The notes under the pieces are model-generated. The model did no database searches and had not been told where the DNA came from. It saw nothing but the letters and a program-made list of their open reading frames with translations. Positions 8,404-16,878 of a DNA stretch of 64,000 bases are shown in pieces (positions within the stretch are counted from its first letter, which is position 1; each line of letters begins with the position of its first letter). Origin of the DNA: Methylobacterium nonmethylotrophicum. GTDB lineage: Bacteria > Pseudomonadota > Alphaproteobacteria > Rhizobiales > Beijerinckiaceae. The position numbers and the translations under genes are program-made. The stretch covers positions 20,497-84,496 of the forward strand of contig NZ_SRLB01000027.1 of assembly GCF_004745635.1 (NCBI RefSeq). Direction: 5' to 3'.

Positions 8404-8583
8404 TTATTTGGTGATCTTCACCGAGACCGGATCGCTCGACGGAAAGGTCTCTTCCAGGCCCTCGTCGAGACGCTCGCTCAGCTTGCCCTGCTTGTTCTCG
8501 TGGAGCGCCTTGTCGTTCGGCTGGGCGCTGTCCTGGCGAAAGCCGGGCTTGTCCTGGCTCGGGGTCTTGCTGTCGTTGGCCAT
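8404..8583 (-). CDS. 59-residue hydrophilic protein with ESFPASDP-like C-terminal motif
   Basis: A small gene reading MANDSKTPSQDKP at the start and LEETFPSSDPVSVKITK at the end. The latter is a variant of the ESFPASDP motif seen at the C-terminus of many small uncharacterised alphaproteobacterial proteins. The product is rich in Lys, Asp, Gln and Glu and has no membrane segment or signal peptide, so it is probably a soluble, largely disordered cytoplasmic protein. The ATG is preceded on its strand by GAGGAGAG, a strong ribosome-binding site. It converges on mcd. The function is unknown; homologues are often described as stress-associated, but nothing here proves that. Confidence 0.72.
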   Translation of the reverse strand: MANDSKTPSQDKPGFRQDSAQPNDKALHENKQGKLSERLDEGLEETFPSSDPVSVKITK

Positions 8584-8749
8584 CAGGCTCTCCTCGTCGC
8601 GGCGATCCCCGTTCGGGGACGGTCTGCCCGGCTAACGCGCGGGCCCCGAGCCTGTTGCGTGCGCCAGGTGCTTAACGGGACGGTGGCGCCTCGTCGGGTA
8701 GGGTCGACCGCTGAGGCAGGATCGTCCGGGGGCAGGATATGGCGCATCT

Positions 8750-8913
8750 CCCCTCTCCCGTGTGGGAGAGGGGCCGGGGGTGAGGGTGACACGGTTCCGA
8801 GTGAAGCTCAGACCGTCGTGCTGGCAGCGGGACACTCGGAGCCAGTCTCAGGACCGTGTCACCCTCACGTGCGATCTTCGATCGCCATACCCCTCTCCCA
8901 CACGGGAGAGGGG
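8750..8913. repeat. nested palindromic intergenic repeat (BIME/REP-like)
   Basis: The 396-bp gap between the small gene and the glycosyltransferase contains two outer hairpins (8750-8773 and 8890-8913), each pairing CCCCTCTCCC with GGGAGAGGGG around a 4-nt loop. Inside them is a long-range inverted pair, GTGAGGGTGACACGGT (from about 8780) and its complement (from about 8853). The element is therefore a palindrome of palindromes. Its arm sequence is shared with the elements at 30183 and 33526. Apart from this element I see no gene in the gap. Confidence 0.8.
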
Positions 8914-8979
8914 ATCCCGCGCCTCTTCTTTCGCTCTTAGCTCCCGGACTGCCCTGCCGCCGACCGAAAGGGCCCGCCG

Positions 8980-10284
8980 ATGCACGTCGCCATCCTGACG
9001 AACTTCGCCACGCCGAAAGGCGGCGCCGAGAAGGTCGCGATCGAATCCGCCCGCGGCCTCGCCGAGCGCGGCGTCGCCGTCACGCTCGTCCACGGGGTCG
9101 ACGGGCCGGCCGACCCGATGCTCGACCATCCCGGCATCCGCCGGGTGGGCTTGAGCCTCACCGACGTGTGGGAGCGGCCGGCCTGGCGCGGTGCGGTCGA
9201 GGGGATCTGGAACCGCGAGGCGGGGCGGCGTCTGGAGGCTGCCCTGGCGGCCCTGCCGGACAAGCCCGACGTGCTGCACCTGCATCAGTGGACGCGCGCG
9301 CTCTCGCCGGCGATCTTTCCGGTTCTGGCGCGCAGCGGCCTTCCGGTGGCGATCACGCTGCACGATTACTTCCTGCTTTGCCCGAACGGCGTCTATTACC
9401 GCTTCGACAGGGCCGAGCCCTGCACCCTGCGCCCGTTCTCGCCACGCTGCCTTGCGGCATCGTGCGATCCGCAATCGCGGGTCCACAAGGCGGTGCGGGT
9501 GGCGCGATACTTCGCGCAATGGACGGCGCTCGCGCGCAACTTCGACCGGCTGTTGGCCGATCGCGCCCGCGTCTCCGATAGCAGCATCGATCCTCGGCCG
9601 ATCGACATCGTCCACGTCTCCGATGGCAGCCGCGCGCGGGTCGAACGGTTCGTCAGAGGCGTGTCCTTCCTCCGTCACCATCGGATCGACAACCCGGTCC
9701 GGGTCGCGCACGCTGCCCCGGCCGATCCGGCCTCCGGCGATGCCGTCGCCTTCGTCGGCCGCTTCACCCGCGAGAAGGGCGCCGACCTCGTGGCGCAGGC
9801 GGCCCACCAGGCCGGCTTGCCGTCGCTGTTCATCGGCGACGGGCCGCTCGCCGACGACTTGCGCGCCGTACCGGGAGCCGAGGTGCTCGGCTGGCGTGCG
9901 CCGTCCGAGGTCGAGGCGCTGCTGCGCCGCCGGGCCCGCGCCGTGGTCGCACCCGCGCGCTGGCTCGAGACCGGCCCGCTGACGATCTACGAGGCGCTGG
10001 CCGCCGGCATCCCGGCGGTGGCCTCCGACCGGGCGGGCGCGGGCGAGAAAATCCGCCACGGCGAGACCGGGTTCCTCGCTGCACCCGAGGCCGGAGCGCT
10101 CGCCGCGATCTTCTCCCGGCTCAAGGACGACGCCCTGGTGCGAGACCTCGGCAAGGCCGCCCATGCCCGCTACTGGGAGGCCCCGATGACCCTCGACGCC
10201 CATGCCGCGGCGCTGTGTGCCCTCTATGCCGGCATGACGGGTGCGGCCGAGGCGCCATCTTTTCAGCGCAGTGCTGTCATGTGA
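8980..10284 (+). CDS. glycosyltransferase family 4 (GT-B fold)
   Basis: A 434-residue retaining glycosyltransferase, probably acting on a surface polysaccharide or lipid-linked sugar at the inner membrane face. The N-terminal half opens MHVAILTNF with the GGAEK loop typical of GT4 acceptor-binding domains, then DVLHLHQW and ITLHDYFLLCPNG. The C-terminal half begins AFVGRFTREKGADL, the donor-domain start, and has the EX7E motif in ETGPLTIYEALAAGIP. It is a single gene with no polysaccharide cluster around it, so donor and acceptor are unknown. The cysteines in CTLRPFSPRCLAASC are unusual and might bind metal or form disulfides. Confidence 0.88.
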   Translation: MHVAILTNFATPKGGAEKVAIESARGLAERGVAVTLVHGVDGPADPMLDHPGIRRVGLSLTDVWERPAWRGAVEGIWNREAGRRLEAALAALPDKPDVLHLHQWTRALSPAIFPVLARSGLPVAITLHDYFLLCPNGVYYRFDRAEPCTLRPFSPRCLAASCDPQSRVHKAVRVARYFAQWTALARNFDRLLADRARVSDSSIDPRPIDIVHVSDGSRARVERFVRGVSFLRHHRIDNPVRVAHAAPADPASGDAVAFVGRFTREKGADLVAQAAHQAGLPSLFIGDGPLADDLRAVPGAEVLGWRAPSEVEALLRRRARAVVAPARWLETGPLTIYEALAAGIPAVASDRAGAGEKIRHGETGFLAAPEAGALAAIFSRLKDDALVRDLGKAAHARYWEAPMTLDAHAAALCALYAGMTGAAEAPSFQRSAVM

Positions 10285-10318
10285 GAGAGGGCGTCCACAC
10301 CAAGGAGCCGATTTGCCG

Positions 10319-11776
10319 ATGCGCCGCCCGACGACCTCCCTGCTGCTCGCCGCGCTCCTTGTCGGGGTCGCCCATTCGGCGACCGCGCAGGCCCCGTCGG
10401 CGCCGCCCTTCCGCGCCCTGCAGGACAACCGCGCCGTGCCCGAATCGAAGGCGCAGGTGCAGCTCTCCTTCGCGCCGCTGGTCAAGCGCGCGGCGCCCTC
10501 CGTGGTCAACGTCTACGGCACCCATGTCGAGAAGCGCGCCGCCAACCGCGGCGCGATGGACGAGTTCCTGCGCCGCTTCTTCGGGGATGCCGGCCCGAAC
10601 CTGCCGCAGGAGCGGGCGCAGCGGTCCCTCGGCTCGGGGGTGATCGTCGACGCCTCCGGGCTCATCGTCACCAACAACCACGTCATCGAGAACATGAACG
10701 AGGTGAAGGTGGCGCTGAACGACCGGCGCGAGTTCGAGGCGCAGATCCTGCTGCGCGACCCCCGCACCGACCTCGCCATTCTCAAGATCAAGAGCCCGAA
10801 CGGCGGTCTCACGGCGATGGAGATCGGCGATTCGGAAGGCTTGCAGGTCGGCGACTTCGTGATCGCCATCGGCAATCCGTTCGGCGTCGGCCAGACGGTG
10901 ACTCAAGGGATCGTCTCGGCGCTCGCCCGCACCCAGGTCGGCTCGGCCGACTACCAGTTCTTCATCCAGACCGACGCGGCGATCAACCCGGGCAATTCGG
11001 GCGGCGCGCTCGTCGACCTCAATGGCGGCCTCGTCGGCATCAACACCGCGATCTACTCGCAGTCGGGCGGCAGCCACGGCATCGGCTTCGCCATTCCCGC
11101 CAGCATGGTCAAGGCGGTGGTCGAGACCGCCAAGGGCGGCGCCCGCACCGTGCGCCGGCCCTGGCTCGGCGCGCGCCTCCAGCACGTGACGCCGGACATC
11201 GCCGACAGCGTTGGCCTCGACCACCCGACCGGCGTGCTGGTCGCCTCGATGCAGCCCAAGAGCCCGGCCGAGGAAGCGGGCCTCAAGCGCGGCGACGTGA
11301 TCCTGGCGGTGGACGGCCAGACCGTCGACGACCCCGAAGCCTTCGGCTACCGCTTCGCGCTGAAGGGCATCAAGGGCGAGACCAAGCTGACGGTGCTGCG
11401 TGGCGCGACCCGCACGACGCTGCCGGTGCGCCTGGGGCCCGCGCCGGAGACCCGCCCGCGCGACGCGCTGAAAGTGAAGACCCGCTCGCCCTTCCTCGGC
11501 GCCACCGCGGTCAACCTGTCGCCGGCCGTGGCGGAGGAGCTGCAACTCGACCTGCCGGCGCAGGCGCAAGCCGACGGCGTGATCATCGCCGAGGTCGAGG
11601 GCGGCACCATCGCCAACCGGGTCGGCCTGCAGAAGGGCGACGTCGTGGTGGCGGTGAACGGCGCACCGGTGGGCTCGACCAAGGATCTCGAGCGCGTCAC
11701 CCGGAATACCGCCCCGACATGGGAAGTCACGATCAACCGCGGCGGTCAGCAGCTGACCTCGGTCTTCGGGGGGTAG
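10319..11776 (+). CDS. periplasmic serine protease, DegP/HtrA (Do) family
   Basis: A 485-residue periplasmic protease/chaperone that degrades damaged envelope proteins. A signal peptide (residues 1-24, ending ATAQ) is followed by a trypsin-like domain with the triad His121 (TNNHVIEN), Asp151 (RTDLAIL) and Ser227 (GNSGGAL). Two PDZ domains follow, starting near RPWLGARLQ and SPFLGATAVN. The length matches DegP/DegQ. I chose ATG 10319, 11 bp after AAGGAG; a TTG at 10313 sits closer to that site, and an open frame continues upstream into the glycosyltransferase gene without coding support. It is not preceded by a two-component system, unlike degP of some rhizobia. Confidence 0.93.
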   Translation: MRRPTTSLLLAALLVGVAHSATAQAPSAPPFRALQDNRAVPESKAQVQLSFAPLVKRAAPSVVNVYGTHVEKRAANRGAMDEFLRRFFGDAGPNLPQERAQRSLGSGVIVDASGLIVTNNHVIENMNEVKVALNDRREFEAQILLRDPRTDLAILKIKSPNGGLTAMEIGDSEGLQVGDFVIAIGNPFGVGQTVTQGIVSALARTQVGSADYQFFIQTDAAINPGNSGGALVDLNGGLVGINTAIYSQSGGSHGIGFAIPASMVKAVVETAKGGARTVRRPWLGARLQHVTPDIADSVGLDHPTGVLVASMQPKSPAEEAGLKRGDVILAVDGQTVDDPEAFGYRFALKGIKGETKLTVLRGATRTTLPVRLGPAPETRPRDALKVKTRSPFLGATAVNLSPAVAEELQLDLPAQAQADGVIIAEVEGGTIANRVGLQKGDVVVAVNGAPVGSTKDLERVTRNTAPTWEVTINRGGQQLTSVFGG

Positions 11777-11846
11777 GAGCGGTCGCGGGGCCCGCAGGAT
11801 TCAGGCTCGTCCATTGTCGCGAGCCCAGGGTCATCCCGTCCTCGGC

Positions 11847-11882
11847 GTCATCCCGGGCTCCGCCGCGCGGCCCCGGGATGAC
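11847..11882. repeat. inverted-repeat element between convergent genes, likely bidirectional terminator
   Basis: GTCATCCCGGG and CCCGGGATGAC form an 11-bp perfect stem around a 14-nt GC-rich loop. A partial copy (GTCATCCCG) lies just upstream at 11830. The sequence type is a common dispersed alphaproteobacterial intergenic repeat. Its place between degP and the flagellar operon end suits termination from both directions. Confidence 0.7.
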
Positions 11883-11938
11883 GCTGTGAGGTTGGGAAAC
11901 AGAGCGGGAATGCTGCTTCGACCATGGGACCGCGCGAC

Positions 11939-12385
11939 CTACGACCGCACCTCGCGCTTCGCCACGAAGTTGATCTCGTCCACCAGCACGTCCTTGACGA
12001 CGTCGCCGCCCAGCCGCTCGTTCACCTTCGCCCGCACCTCGGCCAAGCGCTTGGTGATGTCGTATTTCGCCAGTTTGCGGAAATCGAGGGCAGGATCCGC
12101 GTAGATCTGGCGGAAGGCCTCGTCGACCACGAAGGCGTTCGGCGGCACCGGCAGGGTGTGCATCAGCTTGGCGTCGGCGGTGAAGACCAGCACGGCGATG
12201 ACGTAGCCCTGGACCTTGCCGTCGGCGATCATCGGGATGTTGATCGGGGCGAGCTTCTGGTACTGCAGCCCTTCGAGATAGGGCTCGGTCGTCTTGGTGA
12301 AGAGGCCGCCGCCGAAGGTCACCGCGCCGTAGCAGGACGCGATGGTGACGGCGCAGATCCACAGGCCGGTGATCAGGATCTTCAT
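11939..12385 (-). CDS. FliL-like single-span membrane protein of the flagellar cluster
   Basis: A 148-residue protein with one N-terminal membrane segment (residues 3-25) and a periplasmic domain. The C-terminal part, with KRLAEVRAKVNERLG followed by VKDVLVDEINFV, resembles the end of FliL, where a helix ending in N-x-x-L-G is followed by a V-x-D-V strand. FliL binds the stator ring of the motor. It is the last gene of the flagellar block and its start overlaps the stop of the FlgN-like gene by 4 bp. The resemblance is from pattern reading only; a flagellar protein of unknown function is the fallback call. Confidence 0.6.
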   Translation of the reverse strand: MKILITGLWICAVTIASCYGAVTFGGGLFTKTTEPYLEGLQYQKLAPINIPMIADGKVQGYVIAVLVFTADAKLMHTLPVPPNAFVVDEAFRQIYADPALDFRKLAKYDITKRLAEVRAKVNERLGGDVVKDVLVDEINFVAKREVRS

Positions 12386-12732
12386 GACCGCAGGCTCGTC
12401 CGTGCGGAGTGGATGCTGGCCGAGTAGGTGCCGTCGGACTCGGCGGCGAGCGCCGCCTGGGCCAGGGTGTCGTCGATCTCCTCCAGCGCCCGCAGGTGCA
12501 GGGCCACGACCTCCTGGTTGCGGGCGAGCTTGTCGCGCAGGCGTGCGAGGTGGATGCCGAGGGTCGCGTCGAGGCTGGCGGGGTCGAGGCCGCGGGTGAG
12601 GCGGGTGAGCTCCAGCAGCCCCTGGCTCTTGCGGCGGTTGAGGCCGTCGAGGTCGACAGGCAGGCGGGCCTCCAGCGCCTCGGTCTCCTCCTCGATCAAG
12701 GCTTCGAGGCGCTTGACGCAGGCGAGCAGCAT
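12382..12732 (-). CDS. FlgN-like flagellar export chaperone
   Basis: A 116-residue all-helical protein with a long amphipathic helix (LIEEETEALEAR), a central RRKSQGLLELTRL segment and a second helix (LRDKLARNQEVVALHLRALEEI). This matches FlgN, the chaperone that escorts hook-filament junction proteins FlgK and FlgL to the export gate. FlgK and FlgL are encoded in the same block. FlgN proteins are poorly conserved, so the call rests on size, helical pattern, the K-x-x-L-L core and position 5 bp downstream of the flgJ-like gene. Confidence 0.6.
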   Translation of the reverse strand: MLLACVKRLEALIEEETEALEARLPVDLDGLNRRKSQGLLELTRLTRGLDPASLDATLGIHLARLRDKLARNQEVVALHLRALEEIDDTLAQAALAAESDGTYSASIHSARTSLRS

Positions 12733-12737
12733 GACCG

Positions 12738-13211
12738 TTAGACCTTCGCCGCGGGATTCGCGGCCTCCGCCGGCGCGGCGGCGGGGGGGGCCGGGTGGGC
12801 GGCGTTCAGCATCTTGGCGATGCCGAGGCCGCCGGCCTTGGCGATCTGGGTGCCGATCTGCTCGGCCAGCATCGACTTCCAGATGCCGCCGGCATTGCCC
12901 TTGCCGTACACGGTCTCGGACTTTTCCGGCATCATCGCCTCGACGAATTGCTGCAGCACCAGCCCCTCGAACTTCTTGTAGGGGTCGCTGCCGGCCCCGG
13001 TGAGGGCGGTCTGGTTCTGCAGGCCGGTGAGGGAGCCGCGGGCATCGAGCGGCATGTGGGTCGAGAGGCCGACGTCGCGCGCCGCGTCCGCGAAGGCCGT
13101 GGCGGCGGGACTGCCGGGCTGCGAGAGCTTGGCGGCGGCCTCCTGGTAGCGCGCCGGATCGGCGGCCCGGGCCACGTCGAGCACGATGTCGGAGGGCGGG
13201 GAGATGCTCAT
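12738..13211 (-). CDS. flgJ: FlgJ-type rod-binding protein (CheL-like, no muramidase domain)
   Basis: A 157-residue protein with the rod-binding domain of FlgJ at about residues 75-135, centred on FEGLVLQQFVEAMMP and IWKSMLAEQIGTQIAKAGGLGIA. Alphaproteobacteria usually carry this short form (CheL in Caulobacter) without the C-terminal peptidoglycan hydrolase of enterobacterial FlgJ. It caps or recruits rod subunits in the periplasm. The Ala/Pro-rich tail after residue 139 looks disordered. It lies between the FliJ-like and FlgN-like genes. Confidence 0.8.
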   Translation of the reverse strand: MSISPPSDIVLDVARAADPARYQEAAAKLSQPGSPAATAFADAARDVGLSTHMPLDARGSLTGLQNQTALTGAGSDPYKKFEGLVLQQFVEAMMPEKSETVYGKGNAGGIWKSMLAEQIGTQIAKAGGLGIAKMLNAAHPAPPAAAPAEAANPAAKV

Positions 13212-13259
13212 CGGCAGATCCGGCAGTCTGAAGGTGAACGAAGCCTTAGCGCGCCTGGC

Positions 13260-13676
13260 TTACGGGAGGCTTGCGTCGCGGCGCCCGAGCCGGGCCGCGA
13301 GCCCGTCGAGGCGCTCCAGATCCTCGCGCTTGTCCGTCTCGCGGCGATGATCGTCGGCGCGGCGCTCGGACAGGGCCTCGGCGCGCTTCCGGGCGAGCCC
13401 GCGCTCGCGCACGGCTTGCGCCTGGGCGGCGGCCTCGGCCTCGATCGCGGTAGCCTCGGCCGCCAGCCCGCGCAGGCGCTTGGCCGTCGCTTCGAGGAGC
13501 ATCGGGCCGTGATCGGACGAGGCCAGAGCCGCCAGCAGCCGCGCCCGGTCGGCCTCGAGCGCCGCCGCGCGCTCGCGGGTCGCCGCGAGCGCGATCTCGG
13601 CCGCGCGCCGCATCTGCTCCTGCACGCTGACGAGGCGCCTGGCGCGCTTCAGCCGGTCGCCGGTGCTCGAGGCCAT
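13260..13676 (-). CDS. fliJ: FliJ-like coiled-coil flagellar export protein
   Basis: A 138-residue, almost entirely coiled-coil protein rich in Ala, Arg and Glu, starting SSTGDRLKRARRLVSVQEQM. FliJ sits in the central hole of the FliI ATPase ring and links it to FlhA; both partners are encoded in this block. Length and composition fit FliJ, but coiled coils give weak sequence evidence. The start codon overlaps the fliR stop by one base (TGATG), so translation is probably coupled. Confidence 0.65.
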   Translation of the reverse strand: MASSTGDRLKRARRLVSVQEQMRRAAEIALAATRERAAALEADRARLLAALASSDHGPMLLEATAKRLRGLAAEATAIEAEAAAQAQAVRERGLARKRAEALSERRADDHRRETDKREDLERLDGLAARLGRRDASLP

Positions 13677-14431
13677 CAGCCGCGCCGCAGCCAGGAGGCG
13701 TAGCCGAGGAGGAACTGCGTCATGAACTCGCCCGCCAGGTAGTAGAGCATGAGGAGGCCGCCGAACATCACGAAGGGCGTGGCGACGAAGTAGACGGGAA
13801 TCGTCGGCGTGAGCTTGTTGACGAAGCCCGCCGCCAGGTTGACCAGGATCGCGTAGATCACGAACGGGGCGGTGATGCGCAATCCCAGCATGAAGGCCGC
13901 GGCGACCTGGTCGACGATCCGGGCCAGCATCGCCTGGGAGCCGACGCCCTCGCCGGGCGGGATCCGGGCGTAGGACTCGACGAGGCCGGAAAACAGCTCC
14001 CAGTGCAGGTCGGCGGCGAACAGGATCGCGGTGGCGGCGAGCAGGATCAGCCCCTCGACCGCCGGCACCGGGTCGGCGCCCTCGACCGGCGAGCCCGGCA
14101 TGCCGCCGAAGCCGACCATCGTCGAGGTCGCGTTCATCACCGTCTCGAGGACCAGGATGAAGATCCGGCCGAGGAAGCCGATCATCAGCCCGGTCAGGGT
14201 CTCGCTGGCGATCCAGGCGAGCGTCTGGGTCGGGGCCTGGCCGGCGAGCCGCGGCTCGAAGAGCGGGACGATCAGGGGGGCGATGGCGAGCGAGACGGCG
14301 CCGGCGATCAGGAGCCGTACCTGCTGCGGCACCCGCGGGCTGGAGAAGCCCGGCACGACGAGGAGGCAGCCGCCGACCCGGCAGAAGATCAGGAAGACGG
14401 CCAGGAAGCTGTCGGGACCCAACCCCCTCAC
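13676..14431 (-). CDS. fliR: flagellar export gate protein FliR
   Basis: A 251-residue inner-membrane protein of the flagellar type III export gate. It has about six membrane segments and conserved pieces such as FCRVGGCLLVVPGFSS near the N-terminus, RLLIAGAVSLAIAPL, and the C-terminal LTPTIPVYFVATPF. FliR co-assembles with FliP and FliQ into the helical export channel. It overlaps flhA by 4 bp upstream and the fliJ-like gene by 1 bp downstream. FliP and FlhB, the remaining gate parts, are not in the window. Confidence 0.94.
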   Translation of the reverse strand: MRGLGPDSFLAVFLIFCRVGGCLLVVPGFSSPRVPQQVRLLIAGAVSLAIAPLIVPLFEPRLAGQAPTQTLAWIASETLTGLMIGFLGRIFILVLETVMNATSTMVGFGGMPGSPVEGADPVPAVEGLILLAATAILFAADLHWELFSGLVESYARIPPGEGVGSQAMLARIVDQVAAAFMLGLRITAPFVIYAILVNLAAGFVNKLTPTIPVYFVATPFVMFGGLLMLYYLAGEFMTQFLLGYASWLRRG

Positions 14432-16515
14432 GAGATCGTCCCCAAGGACTTGATCTCGACGCCGCGGGCGATCTCGAGATGCGAGAGCACCGGCAGGGTC
14501 GGAAAGATGCGCTCGATGATCATCCGCACGTAGGGCCGGGCGTCCGGCGCGGTGACGAGGGCGAAGCCGTGCACCTCGCGCATCCGGGCGCGGATCGCCT
14601 CGGAGGCCTCGGTGCCGAACTGCTCGACGAGGCGCGGGTCGATGTCGAACTCCACCACCTCGCCCTTGGCGTCGCGCTTCAGGCTCTGGTGGAACGACAG
14701 GTCCCAGCTGGCCCCGAGGCGCAGCACGCTGAGCACGCCGTTCTCGGCGAGGTCGCCGCAGATCTGCGGCGCCATGCGCATCCGCACGTGCTCGGCGATC
14801 TGCTCGGCCCGGCGCGCATGCGGGGTGATCTCGGCCACCGCCTCCAGGATCAGGTGCAGGTTGCGGATCGAGACCCGCTCGGCGAGCAGCAGCTTCAGCA
14901 CCGCCTGGAGGCCCGAGTAAGAAATCTGCGACGGGCAGATCTCGTCGAGCAGGCGCTTGTACTCGGGGTCGAGGCGGTCGAGCAGGCCCCGCATGTCCTT
15001 GTAGGAGAGGAATTGCGGCAGGTTGTTGCGGATCACCTCGGAGAGATGGGTGAGCAGCACCGAGGCGCCGTCGATCGGCTCGAAGCCGCCGCGGCGGACC
15101 TCGCCGGCGTAGGAATCCATCACCCAGAGCGCCTTCAGGCCGAAGGCGGGCTCGCGCACCTCGTCGCTCGGCACGTCGGGCTTGGGCCCGTCGCCCACCA
15201 CCACCAGCATCTCGCCCGGGCGGATCTCCTGGGCGGCCGCGACGGTGCCGTGGATCAGGATCTGGTAGCTCTTGGGCGGCAGCGCGAGGTTGTCCGAGAC
15301 CTTGATGTCCGGCACCACGAAGCCGTACTGGCGGGCGAACTTGCGCCGCATCTTGGCGACCCGGTGGCCGAGCTCGGCCTGGGAGGCCTGGATCTGCGAG
15401 GCGGCCTGGCGGCCGAGGCAGAGCTCGATCTCCGGGGTCTTGAGCGAGTCCTTGACCGAATCCTTGTCCTTCGCCTCGGCCTCCTTCACGGCCGCCTCGG
15501 CCCTGGCCTTCGCGTCGGCCGCGGCGGCCCGGGCCTTGAGGCGCCGCGGGATCGTGCGGGCGACGAAGAACAGGAGCCCGCTCAAGCCCACGAAGGGCAG
15601 GAAGGGCAGTCCCGGCACGAGCGCGAACACCCCCATCATCGCCGCCGCGACGAGCAGCGCCCGCGGATAGGCGCCGAGCTGGCCGATCACCGCCTGCTCG
15701 GCGGTGCCCCGGGTGCCGCCCTTCGAGACGAGGAGGCCGGCGGCGAGCGAGACGATGAGCGCCGGGATCTGCGACACCAGGCCGTCGCCGACGGACAGCT
15801 TGGTGAAGATGTCGGCGGCGGTCGAGAGCGGCAGGCCGTGCCGCGTCGTGCCGATGATGATGCCGCCGAAGACGTTGACCGCGATGATGATGAGCGAGGC
15901 CACCGCCTCGCCGCGCACGAACTTGGAGGCGCCGTCCATCGAGCCGAAGAAGGCGCTCTCCTCCTCCAGTTCGCGGCGCCGGCGCTGCGCCTCCTTGTCG
16001 TCGATGAGCCCCGCATTGAGATCGGCGTCGATCGCCATCTGCTTGCCGGGGATCGCGTCGAGGGTGAAGCGGGCGCCGACCTCGGCGATGCGGGTCGCGC
16101 CCTTGGTGATGACCAGGAAGTTGACCGTGATCAGGATCAGGAACACCACGATCCCGATCACGAAGTCGCCGCTCATCACGAACTGCGAGAAGCCCTGGAT
16201 GACGTGGCCGGCGGCATCCACGCCCTTCTGGCCGTTGGCCAGGATCAGCCGCGTCGTCGCGATGCCGAGCGCCAGGCGCAGGAGCGTGGCGATCAGCAGC
16301 ACGGTCGGGAAGGCGGAGAACTCGAGGGGCTTCTGGATCCAGAGCGCCACCATCAGGATCAGCACCGACAGGGCGATCGAGAAGGCGAGCCCGACATCGA
16401 TGAGCACGGCCGGCACCGGCAGGAACAGCACCGCCAAGATCGCCACGATGCCGGCCGCGAAGCCGAAATCCCGCCGCGACTTGCGCTCGATTGCCAGCGC
16501 CGCGCCCACCGCCAT
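14428..16515 (-). CDS. flhA: flagellar biosynthesis protein FlhA
   Basis: A 695-residue core of the export gate. The N-terminal half has eight membrane segments with the FHIPEP signature region near LRLALGIATTRLIL and GARFTLDAIPGKQMAIDADL. The C-terminal cytoplasmic domain (from about residue 350) forms the nonameric ring that docks chaperone-substrate complexes. The length is normal for FlhA. An Ala/Lys/Glu-rich linker (KARAEAAVKEAEAKDKD) precedes the cytoplasmic domain and is longer than in enterobacteria. It sits 71 bp after fliQ and overlaps fliR by 4 bp. Confidence 0.97.
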   Translation of the reverse strand: MAVGAALAIERKSRRDFGFAAGIVAILAVLFLPVPAVLIDVGLAFSIALSVLILMVALWIQKPLEFSAFPTVLLIATLLRLALGIATTRLILANGQKGVDAAGHVIQGFSQFVMSGDFVIGIVVFLILITVNFLVITKGATRIAEVGARFTLDAIPGKQMAIDADLNAGLIDDKEAQRRRRELEEESAFFGSMDGASKFVRGEAVASLIIIAVNVFGGIIIGTTRHGLPLSTAADIFTKLSVGDGLVSQIPALIVSLAAGLLVSKGGTRGTAEQAVIGQLGAYPRALLVAAAMMGVFALVPGLPFLPFVGLSGLLFFVARTIPRRLKARAAAADAKARAEAAVKEAEAKDKDSVKDSLKTPEIELCLGRQAASQIQASQAELGHRVAKMRRKFARQYGFVVPDIKVSDNLALPPKSYQILIHGTVAAAQEIRPGEMLVVVGDGPKPDVPSDEVREPAFGLKALWVMDSYAGEVRRGGFEPIDGASVLLTHLSEVIRNNLPQFLSYKDMRGLLDRLDPEYKRLLDEICPSQISYSGLQAVLKLLLAERVSIRNLHLILEAVAEITPHARRAEQIAEHVRMRMAPQICGDLAENGVLSVLRLGASWDLSFHQSLKRDAKGEVVEFDIDPRLVEQFGTEASEAIRARMREVHGFALVTAPDARPYVRMIIERIFPTLPVLSHLEIARGVEIKSLGTIS

Positions 16516-16586
16516 GACGTCACCACCCTCCGCGAACGCTCACCGGGGAGGATGTGCCACCGCTAGCTTGCGCGGGGGTTGGGGCG

Positions 16587-16853
16587 TCAGAACCCCGTCG
16601 CGATCCGCCCGTAGGCGGCCTCCGCGAAGGCGTGGATCTGCCCGCCCACGAAGGTGCCGGTGACGAGCAGCACCAGCAGGATCACCACGATCTTCGGCAC
16701 GAAGGTCAGGGTGACCTCCTGGATCTGGGTGAGCGCCTGCAGGAGCGCCACCGCGATGCCGACCAGCATCGCGGCGCCGACCGCCGGACCGGCGGCGACG
16801 ATCACTGTCCAGATCGCGGCGCGGACGAGTTCGAGGGCGTCGACCTCGTTCAT
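16587..16853 (-). CDS. fliQ: flagellar export gate protein FliQ
   Basis: An 88-residue protein with two membrane helices (residues about 14-38 and 49-72). It carries the FliQ pattern ALLQALTQIQEVTLTFVPKI between the helices. Four copies join FliP and FliR in the export channel. It lies 25 bp downstream of flgD, as in the Rhizobium flagellar operon. Confidence 0.95.
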   Translation of the reverse strand: MNEVDALELVRAAIWTVIVAAGPAVGAAMLVGIAVALLQALTQIQEVTLTFVPKIVVILLVLLVTGTFVGGQIHAFAEAAYGRIATGF

Positions 16854-16878
16854 GCGAGTCTCCGAGGGAGCGGGCGCG

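Noticed and set aside
14479..16566. A 695-residue plus-strand open frame opposite flhA
   Set aside because: Antisense shadow; rich in His, Asp, Arg and Glu runs without structure.
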